Positions 42,577 through 51,817 of a stretch of DNA of 64,000 nucleotides are shown here, one piece after another (positions within the stretch are counted from its first letter, which is position 1; each line of letters opens with the position of its first letter). The DNA comes from Zygnema cylindricum (Eukaryota; Streptophyta; Zygnematophyceae; Zygnematales; Zygnemataceae): positions 62,001-126,000 of the forward strand of contig JBBHKE010001044.1 of NCBI GenBank assembly GCA_037447655.1. Direction: 5' to 3'. The notes below the pieces were generated by a model. It ran no database searches. It worked only from the letters and a program-made list of their open reading frames with translations, and was not told where the DNA came from. A program made the position numbers and the translations under genes.

Positions 42577-43645
42577 TAGTGTTGGGTATCGGGTAGTTTC
42601 AAATCGCGATAATTTCGATATTCGATATGTCGAATATCGATCGAGGAAATTCTTCAATATATCGTACCGCAACCAACATAAATCATCGCGATATATTGTA
42701 TTTTATAAAATAATTTTTTTATTCAATATGTTGTTCTAGCGATAACGACAAATTGTATGAAATGCGACGTACGACATGATATTCATTCGGTGACTTAAAA
42801 GGTAACGCCGCAAAATGTAACCGACGAAAAAGTATTAATACTGTAATACTAATCCATATCATTGCTTATTTAGTATGTACTACGGTACAAAATTTCACAT
42901 ATGAAAACTTGAAACCCACACTATTTAGTCAAAGTATGATATGAAAAATAAAATTGCACACTGTTCGTTTCAAGCATGAATTTTTATTATTATTTTTGTT
43001 ATTATTTTTATTTATTAATTTTTGAAGTGTACAAAATGAGAATTCTTGTTATTATTTTTATTCAATATTTTACAAAGTGTATAAAATGTGAGTTTTAATA
43101 ATTAATTTTATTTATTATTTTTTAAAGTGTATAAAATGTGAACTTTTATTTCTACTATTTTTTTTTTTTTTTTGAAGTGTACAAATTGTAAAATCTTTTT
43201 CTTATTTTTATTAATTGGAGGAGCAGTAGTTAGTACTACCTGTTGCAGTAGCACAGCAGCTAGTACTAGTGGCAGCAGCAGTAGCTACTATTAGCATTTG
43301 CAATAGCACTAGTTCTGGCTGCAACGGCACGTAGTTCTAGCAGCTGCAGCTAATCAATTCTCAAATAATCAGGTTCTCAATTAATCCATTTACATTTTCC
43401 GCTTCGCAGTTTCCGTAAAAAAGAAAAAATATATCCTCCACCACTTTGGCAGTTGTCCTTCTCTTCTTCTGAGAATAGACTAGCAAGATTTTGTTTTTTT
43501 TTTAAGAAATTTCGATATATTGGCGATACGATATATCGGCCATAATTTGAAATTCGATATATCGAAGCGATATATCGATTATCGAGTATCCGAAATTCGA
43601 TATATTTATCGAATATCGGCAAATGGTCCTCGATTCCCAACACTA
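42577..43645. mobile_element. hAT-like non-autonomous TIR element
   Basis: Left end TAGTGTTGGGTATCG and right end CGATTCCCAACACTA form a 15-bp inverted repeat with one mismatch. Subterminal regions are full of CGATATATCG and TCGATATTCG palindromes, like the clustered transposase sites of hAT elements. The interior has AT-rich tandem segments (GTGTATAAAATGTGA near 43080 and 43130) and a GCAGTAGC-rich stretch (43215-43350). No transposase. The flanking 8 bp do not match, so hAT membership is inferred from the ends only. A second copy end is at 59516-59617. Confidence 0.65.
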
Positions 43646-43961
43646 CACCCGCATCGTTATTAGTGTCAAAGTTTAAATAGTGTGGAAATTAATATACCGT
43701 CATTGACACTAATTAAGAATTTGAAAATTAGAAAAAAAAAAGGTTTATTTTAATTTCGGCGTTAATGCTAATTTGGGGACAACAAAAACGGAATATTATC
43801 CGTACAGTTGTACACATTAATATATGTAATTGTACACAATCTTAAAAATTGTACAACGGACCCAAATCGAGTATCTGTACCGATTAGACAATTTTACGGC
43901 GGTTATGTGTCAACGCTATACCGCGTAACGTAAAGTTTAATTTCAGTTTTTTTTTTGACGT

Positions 43962-44957
43962 TGTTGAAATCACTAGATTTAGAGGAGGTATTTTCTAGGT
44001 CTTAATTAAAATAAAAAGGAAAAGAAAAGCAGAGGCAGCCTGCCTCCACCTTCTCTCTCTAACCCCCATACTTGTTGTAGTCACTGAAGGAGAGAGTGTG
44101 AGGTGGAGCCATGGCTGCCTTAGCTCCATAGGCAAGGCCTAAGAGTGACCAAAGTCACTCTCAACCAAAAAGGTTGAGTCCGGCAGGACTCGAACCTATG
44201 ACCGGTAGGGCGAGGCGTAGCCGTCAAACCTTACCAGTCTGTCGTAGTAGTCCGTTAGGATACATGGGGTTCGATAACTATTTAAACAATAGATAGGCGA
44301 CTAATCATATTAACGGAATTCCAAATAGAATGGATAGAAACTAGTTGGGGAATTAAGTTCGCACGAAACAACTGTACCGGACTTTTATATTGAACGGCTT
44401 GAAAATAAAGCCGGTTTGATCCGACAGTCCACGTCATCGCCGAGCCCCCGGAATGTCCGCTTTGGCGGTTTTCAGATGTAACATGACATGACGACACGTG
44501 GCGATATGACATTGGGAAGCGGGATTCCCGGGGAGCGTGAGGACAAGTCTGGAGGAGACAGGCGTCCACTCCATGGCCTTGTCGTACACAGGCTGTACAG
44601 AAAGTACATCGGCCGAAGTACCTTTCCATACTATACACTCTTGTGATTGGTTCCGTACCTCAGTAGATAGGATTTAAGAGAGGGTTTAGGACTTAGTGGA
44701 TTGAGGAGGTAACCGCCTCTCTCAAAACAAGCTTGTATATATATTGGTATCTTTGCCTCTCTATAATTAATCGCCTGGTTGGGCGTTTTCAGTGATTCTT
44801 TTTGCTGTGGTTTCAGGGGAGTCCAGACTACACAGGGGTGCAGTTAGATTATATATTTCTCTGCTAGGGCGGCAGTTGCCCTCGTTGAAAGTGGGTTAGT
44901 CAAAAACTACCTAGAGGCTTCCTCGATTTTGTTCCAAATGGGGGACACAGAATTGCA
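43962..44957 (+). mobile_element. Element B 5' LTR
   Basis: 996 bp, TGTTGAAATC to CAGAATTGCA. Contains the tRNA-like block on its minus strand (box B as GGACTCGAACC at 44186-44196), a TATA box at 44736-44744 and the gag ATG at 44938-44940. The 3' LTR is 975 bp and differs by substitutions and small indels. Confidence 0.94.
44736..44744 (+). promoter_or_regulatory. Probable TATA box of element B
   Basis: TATATATAT in the context AAGCTTGTATATATATTGG. The matching site of the 3' LTR is TATAAATA at 51011-51018, a better TATA match at the same alignment position. Transcription would start some 30 bp downstream, leaving roughly 170 nt before the gag ATG. Confidence 0.6.
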
Positions 44958-45860
44958 GGTTATGGGCCCACCCTCTAGGGTGCCCATATTCAACGGATCT
45001 GGGTTCATTTACTGGGAAGATATGATGACATGGGCTTTATGTGAGAAACGATACTGGGGTATTGTGAGTGGACAAGTGAAACGTCCATCTCAAGGAACTC
45101 CACCAGGGTTTGGAGGAGTGAGGTTTTCTGCAGCAAGATCTGCTCCAACGGAGGAGACGGATGATGGGGACAACACTCTGTTGAAAAAGGGAAAGGAAAG
45201 GAGACACCTCTCACTTTTATTGCCATGGCACACGGAGCGGTGGCTGTGAAGAACGAAGAAAACGACATTCAGATGTGGGATTACACCAACATTAATGCCA
45301 GGCACTTCATTCTGAGGCACCTCACCCAAGCATTGGCAACTTCTCACCTTGAAATCTTCAAGGCCGAAGAGTTGTCAATGACCTTAGTGGAGATCTATAG
45401 AGCTTGCACCATTCAGGAGCTTCAGCTGGCTAAGCAAAGGCTGATTAGTTATACTTTCAAAGGAGGAAAGATAATGGACTATTGCACCGATCTCTCTTGT
45501 CTATACATGGAGATGGAAAGTGCCGGATGGACAAGCGCTATGAAGATGAAAGTTAACACTCTCATCATGAAGTTGCCGGAGGAGTATGAAAATATAGTGT
45601 ACGGAGTTCAACAAATGGATTATAGTGCTTCGAAGTGGAGCAACGTGGTTCGAATATACTTGTACAAGAAAACACCATTGAGATCCGAAGAGGAGGAAAG
45701 AGCGGTCAAGCTCTAGCTGCCGGAACGGAGGGTGGAGGAAGGATCCGAAAAAGCCGTACAACAGCTTCAAAGGGGAAAATGATCAATCTGGAGAATCGAG
45801 GACTCCAAAGGGCCTTTGTCATTTCTGCAAAAAGCCGGGGATCTTCATAGCTGATTGCAT
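44938..45860 (+). pseudogene. Element B gag
   Basis: ATG 44938 lies 20 nt inside the LTR and the frame reads MGDTELQVMGPPSRVPIFNG across LTR end and primer site, then FIYWEDMMTWALCEKRYWGI. A frameshift near 45230-45250 leads to 45225-45716 (HFILRHLTQALATSHLEIFK, then MEMESAGWTSAMKMKVNTLI). Another shift near 45650 leads to 45635-45850. The zinc knuckle region reads CHFCKKPGIFIADC: the His of the CCHC motif is lost. The protein cannot be made in one piece and the knuckle would not bind zinc normally. Confidence 0.9.
44958..44972 (+). promoter_or_regulatory. Element B primer-binding site (initiator tRNA-Met anticodon arm)
   Basis: GGTTATGGGCCCACC starts directly after the LTR CA. It is perfectly complementary to the anticodon-arm segment GGUGGGCCCAUAACC of plant initiator tRNA-Met (from general knowledge of that tRNA). 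The match ends after 15 bases. There is no TGGTATCAGAGC site for the tRNA 3' end, the usual plant copia site. Confidence 0.78.
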
Positions 45861-45873
45861 CAAGCTATCGGAG

Positions 45874-46250
45874 TTGTGGCTTCAAGAAAACTGTGGAGGT
45901 GGTTCTTCCGGAGGGAACAAGAAAGCACTTGTGGTCACAAGAGTGAAAGGAGAGACCAACGAGGACGAGTCCTCCGATGAGGAGGATGGGGAGCTTCTTC
46001 TTGACGAGAATCTAGAGGAGAATGAGATCCCTCGAAAACAGAAGTGTGCATTTGGAGCCATTTGAGAAGCACCAGAGGAGGGATGGATTATCGACTCAGA
46101 TGCATCCATGCATATGTAACGTGACAGGCACCTTTTCACTAAGCTAAGAAAGATTCCTACTGTGGAAATAGAGTATGGGGATGGGAGAGTAGTTACCACA
46201 GATCTTGTGGGATCGGTAGATCTGAAAGTCTTAGTTGTGGGTAAGACTTC
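45874..46250 (+). pseudogene. Element B protease
   Basis: An acidic region (NEDESSDEEDGELLLDENLE) precedes the protease. The active site reads DSDASMHM instead of DSGASMHM, with a stop directly after it (46117-46119), and another stop at 46063-46065. The following LFTKLRKIPTVEIEYGDGRV is normal. The Gly to Asp change in the catalytic loop would by itself be damaging. Confidence 0.88.
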
Positions 46251-47390
46251 TATTCTCACCTTCTCAGATGTGCTCTACATTCCTCAGTTGAGTAAGAATC
46301 TTGTGTCTACATCCGTATTGGATGACAATGATTTTGATACCTTCACTAAAAAGGAATCTTTACAGCCAAGTATAGAGATGAAGTCTACTTCACAACAGAT
46401 AAGGGTAGCCTAGGAATGTTTAGGCTTAACCTGAGTAATGAAAAGAAGAGTGCTTACTATGGTGGTGTCCCAAGCTTAATGATCTGGCATAAGCATTTGG
46501 GACATGTGCATTTTGATAGACTGAGGGAAATGAAGAAGCTGGGTGTAGTAGAGGGAATTCAGTTTGGGGATAATGAGATGATGGATGACTGTAGTGGCTG
46601 TGCCCAAGGTAAGGCTCACAAACTTCCCTTTCCCAAATTTGCCAGATATTAAGGTGAAAAAGTACTAGATCTCGTCCACACAGATATCTGGGGACCAGCA
46701 AGAGTGCCTTCGGTTGGGGGAAAGAGGTATATGTTGACAATTACCTATGATTGGTCCAGATATTCTAGAGTCTACTTCTTGAAAACAAAGTCTGAAACAC
46801 CAAAATACTTTAAAGAATACAATGCTTGGAGTGAGAAGTTGCACGGAACCCCCATTAAGAGAATAAGAAGTGATAATGGGGGAGAGTATACCTCTAACCG
46901 GTTTGAGGATTATTTGAGAGATGACGGAGTTTAACATCAAAAAACTGTAACGAATAATCTAGAACACAATGGGGTAGCTGAGAGGTTAAACCGACTATGT
47001 GAGATAGTGTGTGCAGCATGTTGGTAGATAAGAAAATAGGAAGAAGATTTTGGGCAGAGGCCATGAACTGTGCTAACTACATTAAGAATAGAGTCCTCAC
47101 TATAGCTGTTAAAGGAATGACCCCGTATGAGAGATGGGTTGGAAAGACACCGAATGTTTCCCACTTGAAAGTATTCGGTAGTCAAGTTTACACTCTTAAC
47201 ACAGATAAGAAAAACTGAAACTAGATGCTAAAGGGAAACCGGGATATTTTGTGGGATATGATGAGGATGTCAAAGGATATAGAGTCTATGACTTAGCTAA
47301 ACAAGATATCATTTTAGTAAAGCATCTTGTTGTCATGGATGAAGGTAAGTCCTTTGATCCTTTCAAATACACTAAGAAATCATAATCAGT
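46251..47390 (+). pseudogene. Element B integrase
   Basis: LYIPQLSKNLVSTSVLDD is followed, after a stop near 46411, by the pre-integrase zinc site (HKHLGHVHFD, then CSGCAQGKAH) in 46416-46652. The core has VHTDIWGPARVPS, IRSDNGGEYTSNRFEDYL (46704-46934) and HNGVAERLNRL near 46970-47000, so the three acidic positions remain. After a deletion near 47000 the frame 47009-47218 has VDKKIGRRFWAEAMNCANYI, and then GYDEDVKGYRVYDLAKQDII. At least five stops or shifts are present. Confidence 0.9.
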
Positions 47391-48400
47391 TTTGAGTGTG
47401 AGAGTGAGGAGGACTTAGATCTTCCCAAAAGGGACACAAGTGAAAACATGATTACAGATTTAGGGGAGATAAAAGATGGGGAAGATATACTAGAATCCCC
47501 TCATATTCCTACACACTTTGAGGAGAGAGAGGAAGAGGAGTCAGAAACAGTTTCCATGGATAGAGGAGCTGATGAGACAGTTTGGAGGAATCCAAGACTT
47601 ACCTCCATTCCAACTTCGGATTTTGAGGGAGGACGAAGGAGCAGCAAAAGGCTTCAAGAAAAACAGGCTGCTCACAAGGTAACAAAGCTTTCTCACCCAG
47701 ATGAACCTCAGTCATACTCGGAGGCAATGGACAGTCCGGAGAAAGAAAGATGGGTCAGAGCCATAAATGATGAGATGGCTTCAATCATGGAGGCAAACAC
47801 TTGGGAGCTGGTGAACTGTCCACCAGACAGAAAACCTATTGGATGTAAATGGGTATTTAAACTGAAATTGAACCCAGATAACACCATTGAGAGATATAAG
47901 GCGCGGTTGGTGTCAAAAGGGTTCACCCAAAAAAAAGGGATAGATTATTAGGAGACCTTTGCTCCGGTAGTTCGATTCCCATCTGTAAGAATTCTCCTTA
48001 GTTTGCCAGCAGCGGAAGACATGGAAATCCATCAGATGGATATTAAGACCGCCTTTCTCAACGGTGAATTGGAGGAGGAGATCTTCATGCGGCAACCGGA
48101 AGGTTTTGTAGAGGAAAGAGAGGAAAGCAAAGTTTGCAGACTTATAAAGTCCTTATATGGACTAAAGTAGGCCCCCAGACAATGGAATATGAAACTAGAT
48201 GAGTTTCTTACCAATCTGGGGTATATTAGGATCAGTTCTGACCACTCTATTTATATGGTTGAGGATGAGGATGGTGTGATTTTTATTGCAATATATGTGG
48301 ATAATTTGATGGTGTTGAGTAAGTCTATGGAGAAGATTAATAGGCTAAAGAAAGATATGAGAAGTAGATTTGACATGAAGGATTTAGGGGGAGGCTAAAT
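47391..48400 (+). pseudogene. Element B linker and reverse transcriptase
   Basis: Linker and RT start in 47448-47951 (RRSSKRLQEKQAAHKVTKLS, KWVFKLKLNPDNTIERYKAR, KGFTQKKGIDY). A TAG at 47949-47951 replaces a Glu codon. RT continues TFAPVVRFPSVRILLS, HQMDIKTAFLNGELEEEI, and a TAG at 48168-48170 replaces Gln in YGLKQAPRQW. In 48189-48398 the catalytic motif reads YVDNL, so the second catalytic Asp is Asn. A one-base gain (GGGGG for GGGG) near 48391 ends the frame. Confidence 0.92.
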
Positions 48401-49242
48401 ATATTTTCGGAATTCAATGGAAAGAGATAGGGGGAAGAAAATAATCAGACTTACACAAAAAGAGGCTATAGGAAATATGCTGGAGAAATTTCAGACGGAG
48501 AATGCAAACATTTGTACCACTCCCATGGACTTGAAGAAAGTAAGTGATGGGAGTGTAGAAGGAGGAGTGATAATGCTAGATGATCAGATGAGTCTAGAAG
48601 AGAGGCAGTTTATGTATTCTATTACACACAGGTTGTAGGAAGTTTGATTTACTTTATGAATTGTACCAGGCTTGACATAGCTGCAACAGTTGTAGTCCTC
48701 AGTAGGAGTCTTAATGATCCTAGAAAAAGAGACTGGGAGGCAGCCAAGAGAGTAATGAGATACCTGGTAGGAACTAGGGATCTATGGTTGCATTTGGGAG
48801 GGGAGCACACTGACATCACTACTTGGAGTGATGCCCGTTATGGGGATGCACCTATGAGAAGATGCACCTCTGGGTATATATTGTATGTGGGAGAAGGTGC
48901 TTGCTATTAGAGCAGCAAGCAACAAAAGGTTGTCGCTCAGTCCACTATGGAGGCTGAGTACATGGCCTCTTGTTCTGTTGTGAAAGAGCTGATGTGGGTG
49001 AAGTCTTTGTTGCAAGAATTAGGGTACATGAAAAAAGGAGTGCATGAAGTGTTTTGTGATAATCAGGCTGCAATTGCAATTGCAGCCAATTGAAAACATC
49101 ATTTCAAAGCTCAGCATATGGATATAAGATTGAGCTTTGTGAGGGAAAAAGTGGAATATAAAATTGTGAATTTGGTGTATAGGAGTGATGGGGAAATGGT
49201 GGTTGATATGATGACAAAACCTTTTGCCATCTCCCAAGCTAA
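48295..49242 (+). repeat. RT-RNase H duplication in element B, first unit
   Basis: From ATGTGGATAATTTGATGG to TCTCCCAAGCTAAA. It is repeated directly at 49243-50190 with moderate divergence. The first unit lacks the true end of RNase H and joins mid-frame to the second unit. Confidence 0.92.
48401..49228 (+). pseudogene. Element B RNase H, first copy
   Basis: Frames 48417-48638 and 48644-48910 give KEAIGNMLEKFQTENANICT, the block MIYFMNCTRLDIAATVVVLS, TTWSDARYGDAPMRRCTSGY and YVGEGACY, then a TAG in place of Trp (48907-48909), followed by SSKQQKVVAQSTMEAEYMAS. Later QAAIAIAAN is followed by TGA. The catalytic-region D, E and D positions survive. It ends with VVDMMTKP, then runs into the second unit. 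Confidence 0.9.
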
Positions 49243-50190
49243 AATGTGGATGATTTGCTGGTATTGAGTAAGTCTATGGAGAAGATAAATAGGCTAACGA
49301 AAGATTTGGGAAGCAGATTTGACATGAAGGATTTAGGGGAGGCTAAATATATTTTGGGAATTCAAATGGAAAGAGATAGGGGGACGAGGATCACCATACT
49401 TACTTAGAAAGAGGCTATAGGAAATATGCTGGAGAAATTTCTGATGGAGAATGCAAATAGTTGTACCACTCCCATAGACTTGAAGAAAGTAGGTGATGGA
49501 AGTGTAGAAGGATGAGTGATAATGTTAGATGATCAGATGAGTCATGAAAAGAGGCAGTTTATGAAGTTTATTCCTTACAGACAGGTTGTAGGAAGTTTGA
49601 TTTACTTTATGAATTGTACTAGGCCTCACATAGCTGCAGCAGTTGGAGTCCTCAGTAGGAGTCTGAATATTCCTAGAAAAAGAGACTAGGAGGGACCCAA
49701 GAGAGTAATGATATACCTGGTGGGAACTAGGGATCTATGGTTGCATTTGGGAGGGGAGCACACTGACATCACTACTTGGAGTGATGCCAGTTATGGGGAT
49801 GCACCTTTGAGCAGATGCACTTCTGGGTATGTATTATATGTGGGGAAAGTTGTTTGTTGTTGGTGCAGCAAGCAACAAAAGGTTGTTGCTTAGTCCACTA
49901 TGGAGGCTGAGTAGATGGCCTCTTGTTCTGCTGTGAAATAGCTGATGTGGGTGAAGTCCTTGTTGCAAGAATTGGGGTACATGAAGAAAGGAGTACATGA
50001 AGTGTTTTGTGACAATCAGGCTGCAATTACAATTGTAGCTAATCAAAAACATCATTTCAAAGCTAAGCATATGGATATAAGATTGAGCTTTGTGAGGGGA
50101 AAAGTGGAAAATAAAATTGTGAATTTGGTGTACAAGAGTGATAGGGAAATGGTGGCTAATATGATGACAAAGCCTATGTTGTCTCCCAAG
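49243..50190 (+). repeat. RT-RNase H duplication in element B, second unit
   Basis: Starts ATGTGGATGATTTGCTGGTA, encoding VDDLLVLSKSMEKINRL: this unit keeps the catalytic DD where the first has DN. It continues into the real RNase H end, stop and purine tract. Confidence 0.92.
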
Positions 50191-50244
50191 CTAAAGTATT
50201 GTAGAGAAAAATGTGGATTAAAAGAGAAATTAAAATTAGACTAG
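49380..50244 (+). pseudogene. Element B RNase H, second copy with true C-terminus
   Basis: Nonsense codons occur at several places where the first copy is open (CAG to TAG before KEAIGN, TGG to TAG in RDWEA, CAG to TAG before STMEAE, TAC to TAG in EAEYMAS, GAG to TAG in VKELM). Frames 49708-49893 and 49945-50244 show TTWSDASYGDAPLSRCTSGY and VFCDNQAAITIVANQKHHFK, HMDIRLSFVRGKVENKIVNL. The stop TAG at 50242-50244 is directly followed by the purine tract. Confidence 0.9.
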
Positions 50245-50257
50245 AAAATAAGGGGAG
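50245..50257 (+). promoter_or_regulatory. Element B polypurine tract
   Basis: AAAATAAGGGGAG immediately before the TGTTGAAATC start of the 3' LTR; it would prime plus-strand DNA. The same tract on the minus strand precedes the C3 LTR at 61898-61910. Confidence 0.9.
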
Positions 50258-51232
50258 TGTTGAAATCAATAGATTTAGGGGAGGCATTTTCTAGGTCTTT
50301 ATTGAAATAAAAAGAAAAGCAGAGGCAGCCTGCCTCCACCTTCTCTCTCTCGCCCCCACACTTGTTGTAGTCACTGAACGAGAGAGAGGGCCTTGGAACC
50401 ATGGCTGCCTTAGCTCCATAGGTAGGGCTTAAGAGTGACCTAAGTCACTCTCAACCAAAAAGGTTGAGTCCGGCAGGACTCGAACCTCCGACCGGTAGGG
50501 CGAGGCATAGCCGTCAACCCTTAGTTCGTTAGGATACATGGGGTTCGATAGCTATGTATACAATAGATAGACGGCTAATCCGATTAACGGAATTACAAAT
50601 AGGATACATAGAAACTAGTTGGGGAATTTAGTGCGCACGAAACAAATGTACCGGACATTTGTTTTGAACGGCTGATAATTAAAGCCGATTTGGATCCGTC
50701 GGCTCACATCATCGTCGAGATCCTGGAATGGCCGCTTTGGCGGTTTTCGGATGTAACATGACCTGGCGACACGTGGCAATATATCATTGGGAAGTAGGAA
50801 TCCCTTGGAGCGTGAGGACAAGTCCGGAGGAGACAGACGTCCACTACATGGCGTTGTCGTACACAAAGCGTATAGAAAGTACATCGGCCATAGTACCTTT
50901 CTGTACTATACATTCTTCTAAATGGTTTCGTACATCAGTAGATAGAGGTTGTGAGAGGGTTTAGGACTTAGTGAATTGAGGAGGTAGCCGTCTCTCTCCC
51001 AACAAGCTTGTATAAATATTGGTATCTTTACCACTCTATAATTAATCGCTAGGTTAGGCGTTTTCAGTGATTCTTTTTGCTGTGGACTCAAGGAAGGCCA
51101 GACTACACAAGGGTGCTGTCATTTTATCTATTTACCTGCTAAGGTTGTAGTTGCTCTCGATGAAAGTGGGTTAGTAAAAAATTACCTTTAGGCTTCCTCA
51201 ATTTTGGTCCAAATGGAGGACACAGAATTGCA
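50258..51232 (+). mobile_element. Element B 3' LTR
   Basis: TGTTGAAATC to CAGAATTGCA, 975 bp. Box B as GGACTCGAACC at 50476-50486 (minus strand), TATAAATA at 51011-51018 and an ATG at 51213-51215 matching the gag start. A stretch of about 20 bp near 50521 (CCAGTCTGTCGTAGTAGTCC in the 5' LTR) is missing. Confidence 0.94.
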
Positions 51233-51817
51233 GCATTTATGACGCCTACGATTGAAATTTGCATTCAATCGGACGACAAAAAAGAATGTCGAGATCGCGA
51301 AAGAGATTCTCGGCGGTTTGTGGTCATCGCCACATCGGATGACATGTGGCAAGATTAGGTTGGATCGCAGCATCTCCGAGAATTACGGGACCGAATCTGG
51401 ATATGACATGTGGCGACATTTAAACCATGTTGTACAATATCCGTACATAACGTACACTGGCACCTATACTTTTATGTACGGCAGTGTAATATAATTGGTG
51501 TCGTACACCAGTAGATAGAGTTTTAGAGAGAGATAGGACTTAGAAAAACTGGTAGATAGGACCCTCTCTCCTAGAGAGATTTTGTACAAAAAGTCAACTT
51601 TGACCCACCATAACTTACTGCTCAGGGGAGCAAATTCAGAGATTCTTTCTGCTATCGTCTCAAGGGAGTATTACCTTCAAAAGGGTTAAGGTGGTTAGAT
51701 ATTTTGTTTGCAAAGGTGGTTGTTATTCGTGTTGAAAGACAAAGGGGTCAGGGTTATCTTAGAGGCTTCGTGTGAGCTGCTTACTCTGAGGTCCTACGGA
51801 GGTCTCAGAAATTCAGC
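51233..51817 (+). mobile_element. C-type LTR fragment, plus orientation
   Basis: Matches the solo LTR of 11.2 kb read in reverse, from the GYATTTATKACGSCTACGATT block through ACTTTGACC, TAACTTACTGCTCAGGGGAG and GAGGTCTCAGAAATTCA. The first third of the LTR is absent and element B adjoins directly. This is the only C-type LTR piece in plus orientation in the window. Confidence 0.85.

Larger units (their letters stand above)
43962..51232 (+). mobile_element. Copia element B, both LTRs present
   Basis: 7,271 bp: 5' LTR 43962-44957, primer site 44958-44972, gag, protease, integrase, RT, a doubled RT-RNase H end, purine tract 50245-50257 and 3' LTR 50258-51232. The polyprotein is broken by many stops and shifts. 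Left flank GACGT and right flank GCATT do not match, so the target duplication is lost or one end was exchanged by recombination. B is the only element in the window with complete LTRs at both ends. Confidence 0.94.
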
